DNA from: Pseudomonas sp. MPC6
GTDB taxonomy: Bacteria > Pseudomonadota > Gammaproteobacteria > Pseudomonadales > Pseudomonadaceae
Assembly (NCBI RefSeq): GCF_006094435.1
Contig: NZ_CP034783.1
Location: forward strand, 6,537,001 to 6,601,000
DNA length: 64,000 bases
Reading direction: 5' to 3'
The notes beneath the pieces were generated by a model that was not told the DNA's origin, did not search any database, and saw only the letters and a list, made by a program, of their open reading frames with translations. Positions 46,541 to 56,907 of the stretch are shown piece after piece. The first letter of the stretch is position 1. Each line of letters begins with the position of its first letter. Position numbers and translations under genes: made by a program.

Positions 46541-47032
46541 TTATTGCATATCCCGCCAAGTCAGGTACACCCGCAAGTCAAACTCCACCTGGTGATACCC
46601 CGGCAACATGTGTTCGCACAACTGGTAGAACGCCTTGTTGTGATCCGACTCTTTGAAATGCGCCAGCTCATGCACCACGATCATTTTCAAAAACTCCGAT
46701 GGTGCCTCCTTGAACAACGAGGCCACGCGAATTTCTTTCTTGGCCTTGAGCTTGCCGCCCTGCACCCGGGAGATCGTGGTGTGCAGGCCGAGGGCACGAT
46801 GGGTCAGATCCAGGCGATTGTCGAACAAGACCTTGTCGATGGCCGGGGCGTTACGCAAGAACGCCTGCTTCAATTCCAGCGCGTACGTATACAGCGCCTT
46901 GTCGCTCTGCACGTCGTGCTTCTGCGGGTAACGCTGGCTCAGATAGGCATCCAGACGACCTTCGGCGATCAGCTGGCGCACCTGGTCCTGCAATGCAGCA
47001 GGATAGGCCTGGAGGTATTTCAACACGGTCAT
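46541..47032 (-). CDS. YgjP-like metallopeptidase (DUF45/M48-like)
   Basis: A 163-residue protein with the zinc motif HELAHFKESDHNKAFY near residue 125 and upstream RVQGGKLKAKKEIRVASLFKEAPSEFLKMIVV, typical of YgjP/DUF45 proteins related to WLM proteases. It should be cytoplasmic; its substrate is unknown. I chose ATG 47032 (MTVLKYLQAYP) because it fits relatives; an in-frame ATG at 47047 is possible and neither has a strong ribosome binding site. Confidence 0.85.
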   Translation of the reverse strand: MTVLKYLQAYPAALQDQVRQLIAEGRLDAYLSQRYPQKHDVQSDKALYTYALELKQAFLRNAPAIDKVLFDNRLDLTHRALGLHTTISRVQGGKLKAKKEIRVASLFKEAPSEFLKMIVVHELAHFKESDHNKAFYQLCEHMLPGYHQVEFDLRVYLTWRDMQ

Positions 47033-47077
47033 CGGGACGGACAACATCAGAACGAACAGGCCGCCAGTGTAGCGAAT

Positions 47078-49201
47078 TCAGCGGACCAGCGTGCTCCAGT
47101 CGAACGGCTGCACAAAATCGCCGACGTCCTCGGCCATCATCGGCCGAGCGACCAAAAACCCCTGTACGTACTCGCAGCCATTGGCGTGCAGCCACTCATA
47201 TTGCGCAACGGTTTCTACGCCCTCGGCAACTACCAGCATTCCGTATTGCCTGCACAGGTCGATCACATTGCGCACCAGCGCCGCATCCCGTGAAGACGCC
47301 GGCAGCCGAGAGATCAAGTGCCGGTCGAGCTTGAGTGTGTCCAGTTCCAGGTCGCGCAGATGAGACAGCGAACACGGCCCGGTGCCAAAGTCATCCAGGG
47401 CCACCCGCACCCCCAGGTTGCGCAGCAAGCGCAGCTGTTTGCGGGTTTCGTCGGGATTGTGCATCAAGGACTCTTCGGTGATCTCGACTTCCAGATGGCG
47501 TGCCTGCAAACCGTTGCGCTCCAGCACCTGGCGCAACTCGGCGACCAGATTGGGCATGCCGAACTGCGTGCCGCTCAAACTGACACCCAGCACCAGGTCC
47601 TCGGCAAACAAGGTTTCCCAGGCCTTGCGCTGGCCTGCCCCGCGCTGGTAGATCCAGCTGCCCAACCGACTGATCAACCGCGCCTCTTCCAGCAACGGCA
47701 AAAACAACCCTGGCGGCACATCGCCGACACTCGGATGGTGCCAGCGCAGCAGCGCTTCAAAGCCACGAATCTGTCCGCTGGCAATGGCCACCTGAGGTTG
47801 ATACACCAGATTGAAATCACGGTTATCGATGGCCGTGCGCACACTTTCTTCGAGCATCAACCGCGAGCGTGCCCGGCCATTCATTTCGTGATCGTAGAAG
47901 CGATACTGCTGGCGGCCGGCACGCTTGGCTTCATACATGGCGATGTCCGACGCTCGCAGCAAGCCGTCGAGATTGGCCCCGCAATCCGGGAAAGTGGCAA
48001 TACCGATGCTCGCGCCCAAGGCAATATCCAGGCCGTCGATCTGTTGACGGATCGACACACGCTCAATCAGCTTCTCGGCGATCTTTGCCGCCTGCTCGGG
48101 GAATTCCAGGTCCAGTAACGCCGTGAACTCGTCGCCGCCCATGCGCGCCAGAATGTCGAAAGATCGCAGGCAGGCTTTCAACTGTTCGGAGACCCAACGC
48201 AGTGCCCGGTCACCGGCATCGTGACCGAGGGAGTCATTGACCCGTTTGAAGCCGTCGAGGTCCAGATACAGCAATACCCAGACACTGTCAGTACGTTCGC
48301 CCCGCAGCAGAAGGTTTTCCACCGTCTGGTAGAAACCCCGACGATTGAGCAGCCCGGTCAGCGGGTCGGTGACCGCTTGATACTCCAGCTGTTGGTGCAA
48401 ATGACGCACGACCGACATGTCCAGCACCGTCACCACCATGGCCTGTTGCTCGGCGGGTAAAGGTGCGCAGGACAGCGCGACCGGCACTTGTTGGCCGGGC
48501 GCCGTGCGCAGCAATGCATCATGCAGGCGCAGGGTCTCACCGCGCCTGTAACCGCGGAGCAATTCGGAATCGGCCCAGACCGGGATGTGTGGCTTTTGCA
48601 GGAAATCCAGGAACTCCTTGCCCTGCAGGTCTTGCACCGTGGCATTGAGCAGCCGCGACATCGCTGGATTGGCAAAGCGGATCAGCCCCTCCTCACCCAC
48701 CACCAGGATGCCTTCGGCGGCGTTGTCCAAAACCGAGGCATTAAACGCGCGAGCGAGTTCCAGATCATGGCTCAGGCGCTGCAATACGCGGCGATTGCGC
48801 TGATGTTCAAGCAGCGCCTGGATTTTCGGCTTGAGGATTTGCGGGTCGAACGGTTTGAACAGGTAATCCACCGCGCCACTGGCATAGCCCTTGATCACGG
48901 CGGCCTGCGACTGTTCGTTGGCGGTGAGGAAAATGATCGGCGTGTGGCAGGTACGCTGACTGCCGCGCATCAGTCGCGCGACTTCAAAGCCGTCCATCCC
49001 TGGCATCTGCACATCCAGCAGCACCAGGTCGACATCGTATTCGAGCAACAGGTCGAGGGCTTCGAAGCCCGAGGCGGCGGTCAAGATCTGCCAGTCCTGG
49101 CGCTGGAGCAACGCGCGCATGCTGATCAGGCTTTCGGGGTAGTCATCGACGATTAAAAGAATTGAGCTGGCTTCGGCTGGCGTCGCTTGCGCGCATTCCA
49201 T
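47078..49201 (-). CDS. REC-PAS-GGDEF-EAL signalling protein
   Basis: A 707-residue cyclic-di-GMP protein. Domains in order are a receiver (residues 12-130, phosphoacceptor D63 in LLDVQMPGMDG, K in FLTANE..LFKPFD), a PAS domain (~145-260), GGDEF (~275-440, intact ARMGGDEF with an upstream RSFD I-site) and EAL (~450-700, EALLRWHHP, EITEESLM, DDFGTG, AEGVE). The EAL strand usually reading VNLS is VSLS here, losing a metal-binding asparagine, so phosphodiesterase activity may be weak. No histidine kinase lies next to it. Confidence 0.92.
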   Translation of the reverse strand: MECAQATPAEASSILLIVDDYPESLISMRALLQRQDWQILTAASGFEALDLLLEYDVDLVLLDVQMPGMDGFEVARLMRGSQRTCHTPIIFLTANEQSQAAVIKGYASGAVDYLFKPFDPQILKPKIQALLEHQRNRRVLQRLSHDLELARAFNASVLDNAAEGILVVGEEGLIRFANPAMSRLLNATVQDLQGKEFLDFLQKPHIPVWADSELLRGYRRGETLRLHDALLRTAPGQQVPVALSCAPLPAEQQAMVVTVLDMSVVRHLHQQLEYQAVTDPLTGLLNRRGFYQTVENLLLRGERTDSVWVLLYLDLDGFKRVNDSLGHDAGDRALRWVSEQLKACLRSFDILARMGGDEFTALLDLEFPEQAAKIAEKLIERVSIRQQIDGLDIALGASIGIATFPDCGANLDGLLRASDIAMYEAKRAGRQQYRFYDHEMNGRARSRLMLEESVRTAIDNRDFNLVYQPQVAIASGQIRGFEALLRWHHPSVGDVPPGLFLPLLEEARLISRLGSWIYQRGAGQRKAWETLFAEDLVLGVSLSGTQFGMPNLVAELRQVLERNGLQARHLEVEITEESLMHNPDETRKQLRLLRNLGVRVALDDFGTGPCSLSHLRDLELDTLKLDRHLISRLPASSRDAALVRNVIDLCRQYGMLVVAEGVETVAQYEWLHANGCEYVQGFLVARPMMAEDVGDFVQPFDWSTLVR

Positions 49202-49526
49202 GCTGCTTCTCTTTTTTGGGGCGGCAGGCCGGCTTCTGATGAAAGCCGGACCGGTACTAAGCCTTCACTCTAGACCGGGATCTGTGAAAGCAGAAGGTGT
49301 CAGTACGCCATCATTTAACCATTGCGTACATTTGCCGACTAACGGTCGCCCCTACAGGCCCCTGAAACCGGGAAAGATGGCATTTCGACAGGATGTTGAC
49401 GCCAATCATCTGCCCGACGGGCATTAACAAATCAGCCTGCTGCGATTATAAAGACCGCCCTCCAAGGCGCGTACTAGAGCATCTGGCACGTGCGTGCAGC
49501 AAAAAAATCGTGGAAGCTTTTTGACT
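49202..49526. other. Intergenic region between divergent genes
   Basis: This 325-bp gap carries the promoters of the leftward signalling gene and the rightward alginate lyase. An imperfect hairpin CCGGCTT/AAGCCGG lies near 49230-49249. Near 49485 TGGCACGTGCGTGCA resembles a sigma-54 promoter but its spacing is one base short. I see no gene. Confidence 0.4.
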
Positions 49527-50195
49527 ATGATCGATCTCGCAACCTGGAACCTGAGTGTTCCCGTCGGCAATCCGCCGTACACCGTCGACACTCCAAAACT
49601 GGTGAACGGCTTCAAGGATCAATACTTCCACTCCAATACCGGCACCCTTTTTTTCTGGTCGCCGGTGACGGGTACGCGCACTGAAAACGCAAAATATCCT
49701 CGCACTGAATTGCGCGAAACCTATAGCAACGGAACCCTGCGCAACTGGCTCTACCCGGACGCCGACAACTCCCTGCGTGCCACGCTGGCCGTCAACCAGG
49801 TACCCAGTTCCGGCAAGATCGTCATCGGCCAGATTCACGCTTATAAAAGCCAGAAGCCCATGGTGAAGGTCGAGTACCAGTACAAGACCAGCACGAAGAC
49901 AGGCAACATTGTCGCCAAAGTGCGCATGCGCCCCGATGACGGCGAGGGTCGGGTGATCACCATTGCCACCGGCGTGAAACTGGATCAGCAATTCTCCTAC
50001 ATGATTCACCTGAGCCCTCGCGGCGCATTGGGCATCAGTGCCGCCGGTTACCAGTGGGACACCGACATCAGCAAGACCTGGAGCGTCAAGCCGCTGTACT
50101 TCAAGGCCGGGGTGTATGTGCAGGACCACACCGGGTACACCAGTGAAGGCGGGAAGGTAACGTTCACCAAGCTGGATATTGATCACGATAAGTAA
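49527..50195 (+). CDS. Polysaccharide lyase family 7 alginate lyase
   Basis: A 222-residue beta-jelly-roll lyase that cleaves alginate by beta-elimination. The three PL7 signatures are visible: RTELRE (near residue 58), QIHAY (near 105) and YFKAGVYVQDH (near 194). There is no signal peptide, as in several pseudomonad PL7 enzymes, so its location is unclear. No alginate synthesis genes are nearby. TGGAAG precedes the ATG at 49527. Confidence 0.9.
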   Translation: MIDLATWNLSVPVGNPPYTVDTPKLVNGFKDQYFHSNTGTLFFWSPVTGTRTENAKYPRTELRETYSNGTLRNWLYPDADNSLRATLAVNQVPSSGKIVIGQIHAYKSQKPMVKVEYQYKTSTKTGNIVAKVRMRPDDGEGRVITIATGVKLDQQFSYMIHLSPRGALGISAAGYQWDTDISKTWSVKPLYFKAGVYVQDHTGYTSEGGKVTFTKLDIDHDK

Positions 50196-50220
50196 CTGGA
50201 TCGCACAATCCAAAATAATA

Positions 50221-50246
50221 AAAAACCCGCATTAATGCGGGTTTTT
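50221..50246. terminator. Bidirectional terminator between alginate lyase and fba
   Basis: AAAAACCCGCATT and AATGCGGGTTTTT form a perfect palindrome between the two convergent genes, with A- and T-runs on both sides. Confidence 0.92.
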
Positions 50247-50270
50247 TAATACTGCTAAAACGCTGAGGAC

Positions 50271-51335
50271 TTAGTTGACCTTGGCGTTCAACTCACCCTT
50301 CAGGTAACGCTGATACATCCCTTCCAGCGAGATCGGCTTGATCTTCGAAGCATTGCCAGCCGTACCGAAGGCTTCGTAACGAGCGATGCACACGTCGCGC
50401 ATTGCAGTCACGGTCGCGCCGAAGAACTTGCGCGGGTCGAATTCGCTAGGGTTGGTGGCCATCAGGCGACGCATCGCACCGGTGGACGCCAGGCGCAGGT
50501 CGGTGTCGATGTTGACCTTGCGCACGCCGTGCTTGATGCCTTCGACGATTTCTTCAACCGGCACGCCGTAGGTTTCTTTGATGTCGCCGCCGTACTGGTT
50601 GATGATCGCCAGCCAGTCTTGCGGTACCGAAGACGAACCGTGCATCACCAGGTGAGTGTTCGGGATGCGCTTGTGGATTTCCTTGATGCGGTCGATGGCC
50701 AGCACGTCACCGGTCGGTGGTTTGGTGAACTTGTAGGCGCCGTGGCTGGTGCCGATGGCGATGGCCAGGGCGTCGACCTGCGTGCGCTTGACGAAGTCGG
50801 CGGCTTCTTCCGGGTCGGTCAGCATCTGGCTGTGATCCAGAACGCCTTCGGCGCCGATGCCGTCTTCTTCACCGGCCATGCCGGTTTCCAGCGAACCCAG
50901 GCAGCCCAGCTCGCCTTCTACCGAGACGCCGCAGGCGTGAGCCATGGCCACGGTTTGCTGGGTAACGCGGATGTTGTAGTCGTAGTCGGTCGGCGTCTTG
51001 CCGTCTTCGCCCAGGGAGCCGTCCATCATCACCGAGCTGAAGCCCAGTTGGATGGAGCGCTGGCAGACGTCAGGGCTGGTGCCATGGTCCTGGTGCATGC
51101 ACACCGGGATGTGCGGGAACTCTTCGATTGCCGCCAGGATCAGGTGACGCAGGAACGGGGCGCCAGCATATTTGCGAGCACCCGCCGAAGCCTGGACGAT
51201 CACCGGGGAGTCAGTCTTGTCAGCGGCTTCCATGATGGCGCGCATCTGCTCAAGGTTGTTGACGTTGAAGGCTGGAACGCCGTAGCCGAATTCGGCTGCG
51301 TGGTCCAGCATCTGGCGCATGCTGATAAGTGCCAT
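50271..51335 (-). CDS. fba: Fructose-bisphosphate aldolase, class II
   Basis: Zinc enzyme of 354 residues joining dihydroxyacetone phosphate and glyceraldehyde-3-phosphate, mainly gluconeogenic in pseudomonads. Landmarks are [28 protein letters not shown] with metal-binding histidine and aspartate, [13 protein letters not shown], and [18 protein letters not shown]. It matches the longer class IIA variant used in Calvin-cycle bacteria and pseudomonads. GGGAGAGACACGC precedes the start. It is downstream of pgk and the two lipoprotein genes. Confidence 0.96.
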   Translation of the reverse strand: MALISMRQMLDHAAEFGYGVPAFNVNNLEQMRAIMEAADKTDSPVIVQASAGARKYAGAPFLRHLILAAIEEFPHIPVCMHQDHGTSPDVCQRSIQLGFSSVMMDGSLGEDGKTPTDYDYNIRVTQQTVAMAHACGVSVEGELGCLGSLETGMAGEEDGIGAEGVLDHSQMLTDPEEAADFVKRTQVDALAIAIGTSHGAYKFTKPPTGDVLAIDRIKEIHKRIPNTHLVMHGSSSVPQDWLAIINQYGGDIKETYGVPVEEIVEGIKHGVRKVNIDTDLRLASTGAMRRLMATNPSEFDPRKFFGATVTAMRDVCIARYEAFGTAGNASKIKPISLEGMYQRYLKGELNAKVN

Positions 51336-51470
51336 TGTGCGTGTCTCTCCCGGTTTGGGTCGTTAATCGTGCCAGCCTGCCGGAGCGGCGGCGGCTATTC
51401 AAGTTTTTGCAGATCGGGGGTTGGTCCGGGCTGCGAATTCGGATGTTGCATCACTCTAAACGTCAGCCCT

Positions 51471-51573
51471 TCTGTAGGAGCGAGCTTGCTCGCGATGGTG
51501 GCCCAGACAACGCGGACACTCTGGTATCCAGCGTCATCGTTAACGACCATCGCGAGCAAGCTCGCTCCTACAA
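51471..51573. repeat. REP inverted repeat overlapping a stop codon
   Basis: Arms CTGTAGGAGCGAGCTTGCTC (51472-51491) and the inverted copy (51550-51572). The right arm contains the stop codon (51568-51570) of the MliC-like gene. Confidence 0.85.
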
Positions 51574-51897
51574 GTGGCAACCGCGGCCAATCAGATCATT
51601 GGTGGCGACCCAGTACACCAGGCCTTCCTCACCTTTTATGTGAAACGCCAGCATGTCGTTGCTGTACAGCGAGCCTTCGGCGCCCGGTTCAAGCTTCAAA
51701 CGGTAGACCTGATCGGCACCTCCCAGGCGAACGTCGACGTCCTTGCGGGCGGCGTCGGTGTAGCGCCAAAGCACCTTGGCCTGGCTGTCGCAGGTCCAGG
51801 TGGTCCAGCTGTCCGTCGATTCGGCAGGCTTGAACAGGTTCAGACTGGAGCAACCTGCCAGCAGGGCCAGCGCCGTAATGGCGATAAAACCTTTCAT
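51568..51897 (-). CDS. MliC-like lysozyme inhibitor lipoprotein
   Basis: A 109-residue lipoprotein with signal and lipobox (MKGFIAITALALLAGC) and a C-terminal beta domain: WTTWTCDSQAKVLWRYTDAA, DVRLGGADQVYRLKLEPGAEGSLYSND, AFHIKGEEGLVYWVATN. This is the MliC/PliC pattern of membrane-bound inhibitors of c-type lysozyme. The first mature domain cysteine (TWTCD) and the terminal GRGCHL could form the family disulfide. Its stop codon lies inside a REP arm. Confidence 0.85.
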   Translation of the reverse strand: MKGFIAITALALLAGCSSLNLFKPAESTDSWTTWTCDSQAKVLWRYTDAARKDVDVRLGGADQVYRLKLEPGAEGSLYSNDMLAFHIKGEEGLVYWVATNDLIGRGCHL

Positions 51898-51953
51898 CCA
51901 TGTTCCTCGACTGACGGCGCACGCCGCCAGTCCTGAGTAAAGTGTCAGACCCG

Positions 51954-52175
51954 TCAAGGGCAACCATGTTCCTTGGCCGGGGTCTGGGTCTCGTATTTTT
52001 CCAGGCCATCAGGCCCGGAACGCTTGTTGATCACCGGGTTGGTTTCGGCCTGCCAGTCGGCCTGGTAGCAGCCTTTGTCCTGTTCAGGCGTCTCGGGCAC
52101 CGACGGGGCTTTCGGGTTACTCCCGCAAGCCGCCAGCATCCCCGCAGCGATCAACAGCGCTAACGTCTTGACCAT
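51954..52175 (-). CDS. Small lipoprotein of unknown function
   Basis: A 73-residue protein with a clear lipoprotein signal (MVKTLALLIAAGMLAAC) followed by a proline-rich linker (GSNPKAPSVPETPEQDKG) and a short domain with two cysteines (GCYQADW, HGCP). AAAGGAG precedes the ATG at 52175. It sits between pgk and the MliC-like gene; genes of similar size occupy this interval in P. aeruginosa (PA0553/PA0554), but I do not know the function. Confidence 0.8.
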   Translation of the reverse strand: MVKTLALLIAAGMLAACGSNPKAPSVPETPEQDKGCYQADWQAETNPVINKRSGPDGLEKYETQTPAKEHGCP

Positions 52176-52209
52176 GTGAACACTCCTTTGCCTGGTCAGA
52201 TCGGCAGTC

Positions 52210-53373
52210 TCAGGCCTTGGCCCGGCTTTCAAGCACTTCAACGGCCGGCAGTACCTTGCCTTCGACGAATTCGAGGAACGCGCCGCCACCGGTGGAAATG
52301 TAGGAGATCTGATCAGCTACGCCATATTTATCGATGGCTGCCAGTGTATCGCCGCCACCCGCGATGGAGAACGCCGAGCTTTCTGCGATGGCCTGGGCCA
52401 GGACCTTGGTGCCGTTACCAAACTGATCGAATTCGAATACGCCCACCGGGCCGTTCCACAGGATGGTCTTGGACGACTTCAGCAGCTCGGCGAAATTCGC
52501 CGCGGTCTGTGGGCCGATGTCCAGGATCATGTCGTCTGCGGCCACGTCGGCAATCAGCTTGACGGTAGCGGTGGCGCTTTCAGCGAATTCCTTGGCCACG
52601 ACAACGTCCACCGGCAGTGGCACGCTGACTTTGGCGGCGATTTCGCGCGCGGTGTCGAGCAGGTCCGGCTCGTACAGGGACTTGCCGACCGGGTGACCGG
52701 CAGCGGCCAGGAAGGTGTTGGCAATGCCGCCGCCGACGATCAGTTGATTGCAGATCTGGCTCAGGCTGTTGAGTACGTCGAGTTTGGTCGAGACCTTGGA
52801 GCCGGCAACGATGGCCGCCATTGGCTGAGCCGGGGCACCCAGGGCCTTGCCCAGTGCATCCAGTTCGGCCGCCAGCAGAGGGCCGGCAGCGGCGACTTTG
52901 GCGAACTTGGCCACGCCGTGGGTCGAACCCTCGGCACGGTGAGCGGTGCCGAAAGCGTCCATCACGAACACGTCGCACAGGGCGGCGTATTGCTTGGCCA
53001 GTTCGTCGGCGTTCTTTTTCTCGCCCTTGTTGAAGCGCACGTTTTCAAACAGCACGATGTCGCCGGCCTGCACGTCAACGCCGCCCAGGTAATCGGCCAC
53101 CAGCGGCACTTCACGACCCAGCGCCTTGCTCAGGTAGTCAGCGACTGGCTTGAGGCTGTTCTCGGCCGAGAACTCGCCTTCGGTCGGACGGCCAAGGTGC
53201 GAGCAGACCATCACCGCCGCGCCTTTTTCCAGGGCCAGCTTGATGGTCGGCAGCGAGGCCAGGATTCGCGCATCGCTGGTGACAACACCGTCCTTGACTG
53301 GGACGTTGAGGTCTTCGCGGATCAGTACGCGCTTACCTTGCAGATCGAGGTCGGTCATCTTCAACACGGTCAT
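52210..53373 (-). CDS. pgk: Phosphoglycerate kinase
   Basis: Transfers phosphate between 1,3-bisphosphoglycerate and ADP. The 387-residue enzyme shows [15 protein letters not shown] at the start, [28 protein letters not shown] near residue 155 and the C-terminal nucleotide-binding [19 protein letters not shown] and [19 protein letters not shown] 53373 is preceded by AGGAAATG. It is 26 bp after epd in one leftward group. Confidence 0.97.
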   Translation of the reverse strand: MTVLKMTDLDLQGKRVLIREDLNVPVKDGVVTSDARILASLPTIKLALEKGAAVMVCSHLGRPTEGEFSAENSLKPVADYLSKALGREVPLVADYLGGVDVQAGDIVLFENVRFNKGEKKNADELAKQYAALCDVFVMDAFGTAHRAEGSTHGVAKFAKVAAAGPLLAAELDALGKALGAPAQPMAAIVAGSKVSTKLDVLNSLSQICNQLIVGGGIANTFLAAAGHPVGKSLYEPDLLDTAREIAAKVSVPLPVDVVVAKEFAESATATVKLIADVAADDMILDIGPQTAANFAELLKSSKTILWNGPVGVFEFDQFGNGTKVLAQAIAESSAFSIAGGGDTLAAIDKYGVADQISYISTGGGAFLEFVEGKVLPAVEVLESRAKA

Positions 53374-53399
53374 GGGTCGCATTTCCTGGGTTACTGTTT

Positions 53400-54455
53400 T
53401 TAAGAAACTGAAAGCTTGGTAGCTGTTTGCAGATAGTGCTCGGCAACGTCCAGCATTCGGTTGGCAAAACCCCATTCGTTGTCGAACCAGGCCAGGATGT
53501 TCACCAGCCGTGGGCCGGAAACTCGGGTCTGACTGGCATCGACGATGGCCGAATGGGGGTCATGATTGAAATCACAGCTTGCGTGAGGCAACTCGGTGTA
53601 GGCCAGCAGGCCTTTGAGCGGGCCATGGGTGGCGGCCTCGCGCAGAATCCGGTTGACCTCGGTGGCGTCGGTGTCGCTGACGGTCTGCATCGTAATATCG
53701 AGGCAAGACACGTTAACCGTCGGCACCCGTACGGCTTTGGCCTGAATTCGCCCGGCAAGTTCCGGCAACAGGCGTTCGATGCCACGCGCCAGACCAGTGG
53801 ACACCGGAATCACCGACTGGAACGCCGATCGGGTGCGGCGCAGGTCTTCGTGATGATAGGCATCGATCACCGGCTGGTCGTTCATCGCCGAATGGATGGT
53901 GGTGATCGATACATATTCCAGACCAATGGCCTGATCCAGCAGGCGCAACAGCGGCACGCCGCAGTTGGTGGTGCAGGATGCATTGGACACCAGCAACTCG
54001 TCGCCGGTCAGGCAATCCTGGTTCACGCCATAGACGATGGTGGCGTCGACATCCGCCTCGCTGGCCATCGGCTGGGAAAACAGCACCCGCGGTGCGCCCG
54101 CGTCGAGGAAACGCTGGCCATCTTCACGGGTGTGGTAAGCGCCGGAGCACTCCAGCACCAGATCGACGCCGAGCGACGCCCAATCGATGCCTTCGGGGGT
54201 GGCACTGCGCAGGACTTTCACGCAGTCGCCATTAATATGCAGACAATCGCCATCGACCTTCACTTCGCCGGGAAAGCGCCCGTGGGTGGAGTCGAAGCGT
54301 GTCAGGTATTCGATGCTGGCCATGTCAGCCAGATCGTTGATCGCGACAATTTCAAACCCGGCCGTCGAGCCTCGCTCAAACAACGCACGCAAGACGCAAC
54401 GACCAATCCGGCCGTAGCCGTTGAGTGCAACTTTGTAGGGACGCGGTTGAGGCAT
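53400..54455 (-). CDS. epd: Erythrose-4-phosphate dehydrogenase
   Basis: Oxidises erythrose-4-phosphate to 4-phosphoerythronate on the route to pyridoxal phosphate. The 351-residue GAPDH relative has [17 protein letters not shown], the catalytic cysteine in [14 protein letters not shown] and histidine in [27 protein letters not shown], plus [13 protein letters not shown]. Its place between tkt and pgk and the [12 protein letters not shown] segment favour Epd over a glycolytic GapA. Confidence 0.93.
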   Translation of the reverse strand: MPQPRPYKVALNGYGRIGRCVLRALFERGSTAGFEIVAINDLADMASIEYLTRFDSTHGRFPGEVKVDGDCLHINGDCVKVLRSATPEGIDWASLGVDLVLECSGAYHTREDGQRFLDAGAPRVLFSQPMASEADVDATIVYGVNQDCLTGDELLVSNASCTTNCGVPLLRLLDQAIGLEYVSITTIHSAMNDQPVIDAYHHEDLRRTRSAFQSVIPVSTGLARGIERLLPELAGRIQAKAVRVPTVNVSCLDITMQTVSDTDATEVNRILREAATHGPLKGLLAYTELPHASCDFNHDPHSAIVDASQTRVSGPRLVNILAWFDNEWGFANRMLDVAEHYLQTATKLSVS

Positions 54456-54507
54456 GGGGTTCTCGATAATGCGCAGCCAGACGAAATTCTCATGTGCAAC
54501 ACAACCC

Positions 54508-54606
54508 TCTGTAGGAGCTGGCTTGCCAGCGAAGGGGCCGGTACATCCATCACATATTCTGTGACAGAAACACCGCCTTCGCTGGCAAGCCAGCTCCTAC
54601 ACAGGG
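54508..54606. repeat. REP inverted repeat
   Basis: Arms at 54510-54534 and 54577-54602 flank a loop with ACATATTCTGTGACAGAAAC, nearly the same as in the element at 21266-21366. Confidence 0.85.
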
Positions 54607-54637
54607 ACCGCGGCAGCCTGGGCAACCGCGTCGTGCT

Positions 54638-56635
54638 TTAGTCTTCCAGCAGCTCTTCAGCCTGACCAAGGATGTTTTCCAGGGTAAAGCCGAACTCTTC
54701 GAACAAGGCTGGCGCAGGCGCCGACTCGCCGTAGGTGGTCATGCCGATCACGCGACCTTCCAGGCCCACGTACTTGTACCAGTAGTCCGCATGCGCGGCT
54801 TCGATCGCGATACGGGCGCTGACCTGCAATGGCAGGACCGCTTGCTTGTAGCCGGCGTCCTGGGCATCGAACACGCTGGTGCACGGCATCGAAACAACAC
54901 GCACCTTGCGACCTTGCTCGGTCAGCTTGTCGTATGCCTGAACCGCCAGGCCGACTTCCGAACCGGTGGAGATCAGGATCAGCTCCGGCTCGCCGGCGCA
55001 GTCCTTCAACACGTAACCGCCACGCGCGATCTCTTCGATCTGAATCGCATTGCGGGTCTGGTGCTGCAGGTTCTGCCGGGAGAAGATCAACGCCGACGGA
55101 CCGTCGTTACGCTCCAGGGCGAGCTTCCAGGCCACGGCCGATTCAACGGCATCGGCTGGACGCCAGGTGTCGAGGTTCGGCGTGCTGCGCAGGCTGGTCA
55201 GTTGCTCGATCGGCTGGTGAGTCGGGCCGTCTTCGCCCAGGCCGATGGAGTCGTGGGTGTAGACGAACACCACGCGCTTCTTCATCAGCGAAGCCATGCG
55301 TACCGCGTTGCGCGCATATTCCATGAACATCAGGAAGGTCGCGCCGTACGGCACCAGACCGCCGTGCAGGGTCACGCCGTTCATGATCGCGCTCATGCCG
55401 AATTCGCGAACGCCGTAGTACATGTAGTTGCCGCTGGCATCTTCCGCCGTGACACCTTTGCAACCTTTCCACAGGGTCAGGTTGGAACCGGCCAGGTCAG
55501 CCGAACCGCCCAGCAGTTCCGGCAACAGCGGGCCGTAGGCATTCAATGCGTTCTGGCTGGCTTTACGGCTGGCGATGGTTTCGCCCTTGGCCGCCACTTC
55601 AGCGATGTAGGCATCGGCCTTCTCGGAGAAGTCAGCCGGCAGTTCGCCGCTCAGACGACGCACCAGCTCGTTGGCCAGCTCAGGGAAGGCGGCGGAGTAG
55701 TCCGCGAAACGCTGATCCCATTCGGCTTCGGCCGCGTGACCGGCTTCCTTGGCGTCCCACTCGGCGTAGATGTCGGCCGGGATTTCGAATGGACCGTGGT
55801 TCCAGTTCAGTGCCTTGCGGGTCAGGGCGATTTCCGCGTCACCCAATGGGGCGCCGTGGCAATCTTCCTTGCCTTGCTTGTTCGGCGAACCGAAACCGAT
55901 GGTGGTCTTGCAGCAGATCAGGGTCGGTTGCTCGCTTTTGCGTGCAGTCTCGATCGCGGTCTTGATTTCTTCCGGGTCGTGACCGTCGACGTTGCGGATC
56001 ACCTGCCAGTTGTAGGCTTCGAAACGCTTGGGCGTGTCGTCGGTGAACCAGCCTTCGACTTCGCCGTCGATGGAGATGCCGTTGTCGTCATAGAACGCGA
56101 TCAGCTTGCCCAGGCCCAAAGTCCCGGCCAGGGAGCCGACTTCGTGGGAAATGCCTTCCATCATGCAGCCATCACCGAGGAACACGTAGGTGTGGTGATC
56201 GACAACGTTATGGCCAGGACGGTTGAACTGCGCCGCCAGGACTTTTTCTGCCAGGGCGAAACCCACGGCATTGGCCAGACCCTGGCCCAGTGGACCGGTG
56301 GTGGTTTCCACGCCCGGGGTGTAGCCGAATTCCGGGTGACCCGGGGTGCGGCTGTGCAGCTGGCGGAAGTTTTTCAGGTCATCGATCGACAGGTCGTAGC
56401 CGGTCAGGTGCAGCAGCGAGTAGATCAACATCGAGCCGTGACCGTTGGACAGCACGAAGCGGTCACGGTCGGCGAACGATGGATTGCTCGGGTTGTGCTT
56501 GAGGTAGTCACGCCAAAGTACTTCGGCGATATCCGCCATACCCATAGGGGCACCGGGATGGCCGCTGTTGGCTTTTTGCACGGCATCCATGCTGAGGGCA
56601 CGAATGGCGTTGGCACGCTCACGACGGCTGGGCAT
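54638..56635 (-). CDS. tkt: Transketolase
   Basis: Thiamine-diphosphate enzyme of 665 residues in the pentose phosphate pathway; it also consumes or makes erythrose-4-phosphate used by Epd. Landmarks are [24 protein letters not shown], the ThDP/metal motif [14 protein letters not shown] to [10 protein letters not shown], and [23 protein letters not shown] in the pyrimidine domain. ATG 56635 follows GCAGGAG. It is divergent from the SahR-like gene. Confidence 0.97.
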   Translation of the reverse strand: MPSRRERANAIRALSMDAVQKANSGHPGAPMGMADIAEVLWRDYLKHNPSNPSFADRDRFVLSNGHGSMLIYSLLHLTGYDLSIDDLKNFRQLHSRTPGHPEFGYTPGVETTTGPLGQGLANAVGFALAEKVLAAQFNRPGHNVVDHHTYVFLGDGCMMEGISHEVGSLAGTLGLGKLIAFYDDNGISIDGEVEGWFTDDTPKRFEAYNWQVIRNVDGHDPEEIKTAIETARKSEQPTLICCKTTIGFGSPNKQGKEDCHGAPLGDAEIALTRKALNWNHGPFEIPADIYAEWDAKEAGHAAEAEWDQRFADYSAAFPELANELVRRLSGELPADFSEKADAYIAEVAAKGETIASRKASQNALNAYGPLLPELLGGSADLAGSNLTLWKGCKGVTAEDASGNYMYYGVREFGMSAIMNGVTLHGGLVPYGATFLMFMEYARNAVRMASLMKKRVVFVYTHDSIGLGEDGPTHQPIEQLTSLRSTPNLDTWRPADAVESAVAWKLALERNDGPSALIFSRQNLQHQTRNAIQIEEIARGGYVLKDCAGEPELILISTGSEVGLAVQAYDKLTEQGRKVRVVSMPCTSVFDAQDAGYKQAVLPLQVSARIAIEAAHADYWYKYVGLEGRVIGMTTYGESAPAPALFEEFGFTLENILGQAEELLED

Positions 56636-56842
56636 CGCTGTTCTCCTGCGGGTTCTGAATCGAGAGTGAATAAAACGAAACGGAAAAAAGGCGAGCATTT
56701 TCCCTCACCGACACGCCTCGGGGCAATGACAGATAATCATCTGAGAAGGTTTTTCCAATGGATAACCGCGTATTCGCCTGATGAAACCTTTCCGCTATCC
56801 GTCTATTGAGTGAACCTGGGCCTGAGAAGTGCCATCTATCGA

Positions 56843-56868
56843 GCAATATCAAAACTTTTTGATATTGC
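56843..56868. promoter_or_regulatory. Palindrome, candidate SahR operator
   Basis: GCAATATCAAAA and TTTTGATATTGC form a perfect 12-bp inverted repeat with a 2-base centre, ending 39 bp before the ArsR-methyltransferase gene. It fits an ArsR-type operator controlling that gene and metK, possibly also tkt on the other strand. The regulator assignment is inference from position. Confidence 0.65.
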
Positions 56869-56907
56869 CCTTGCGATGCTATCTGAGCGTCACTAGACTG
56901 CCGGCCT

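Noticed and set aside
49485..49499. Sigma-54-like promoter TGGCACGTGCGTGCA before the alginate lyase
   Set aside because: The distance between GG and GC is nine bases instead of ten, so it does not meet the sigma-54 rule.
54791..56809. Long rightward open frame (672 codons) opposite tkt
   Set aside because: It mirrors tkt exactly on the other strand, has no domain similarity and arises from high GC with few stop codons. The same holds for the 673-codon frame opposite dgcB.
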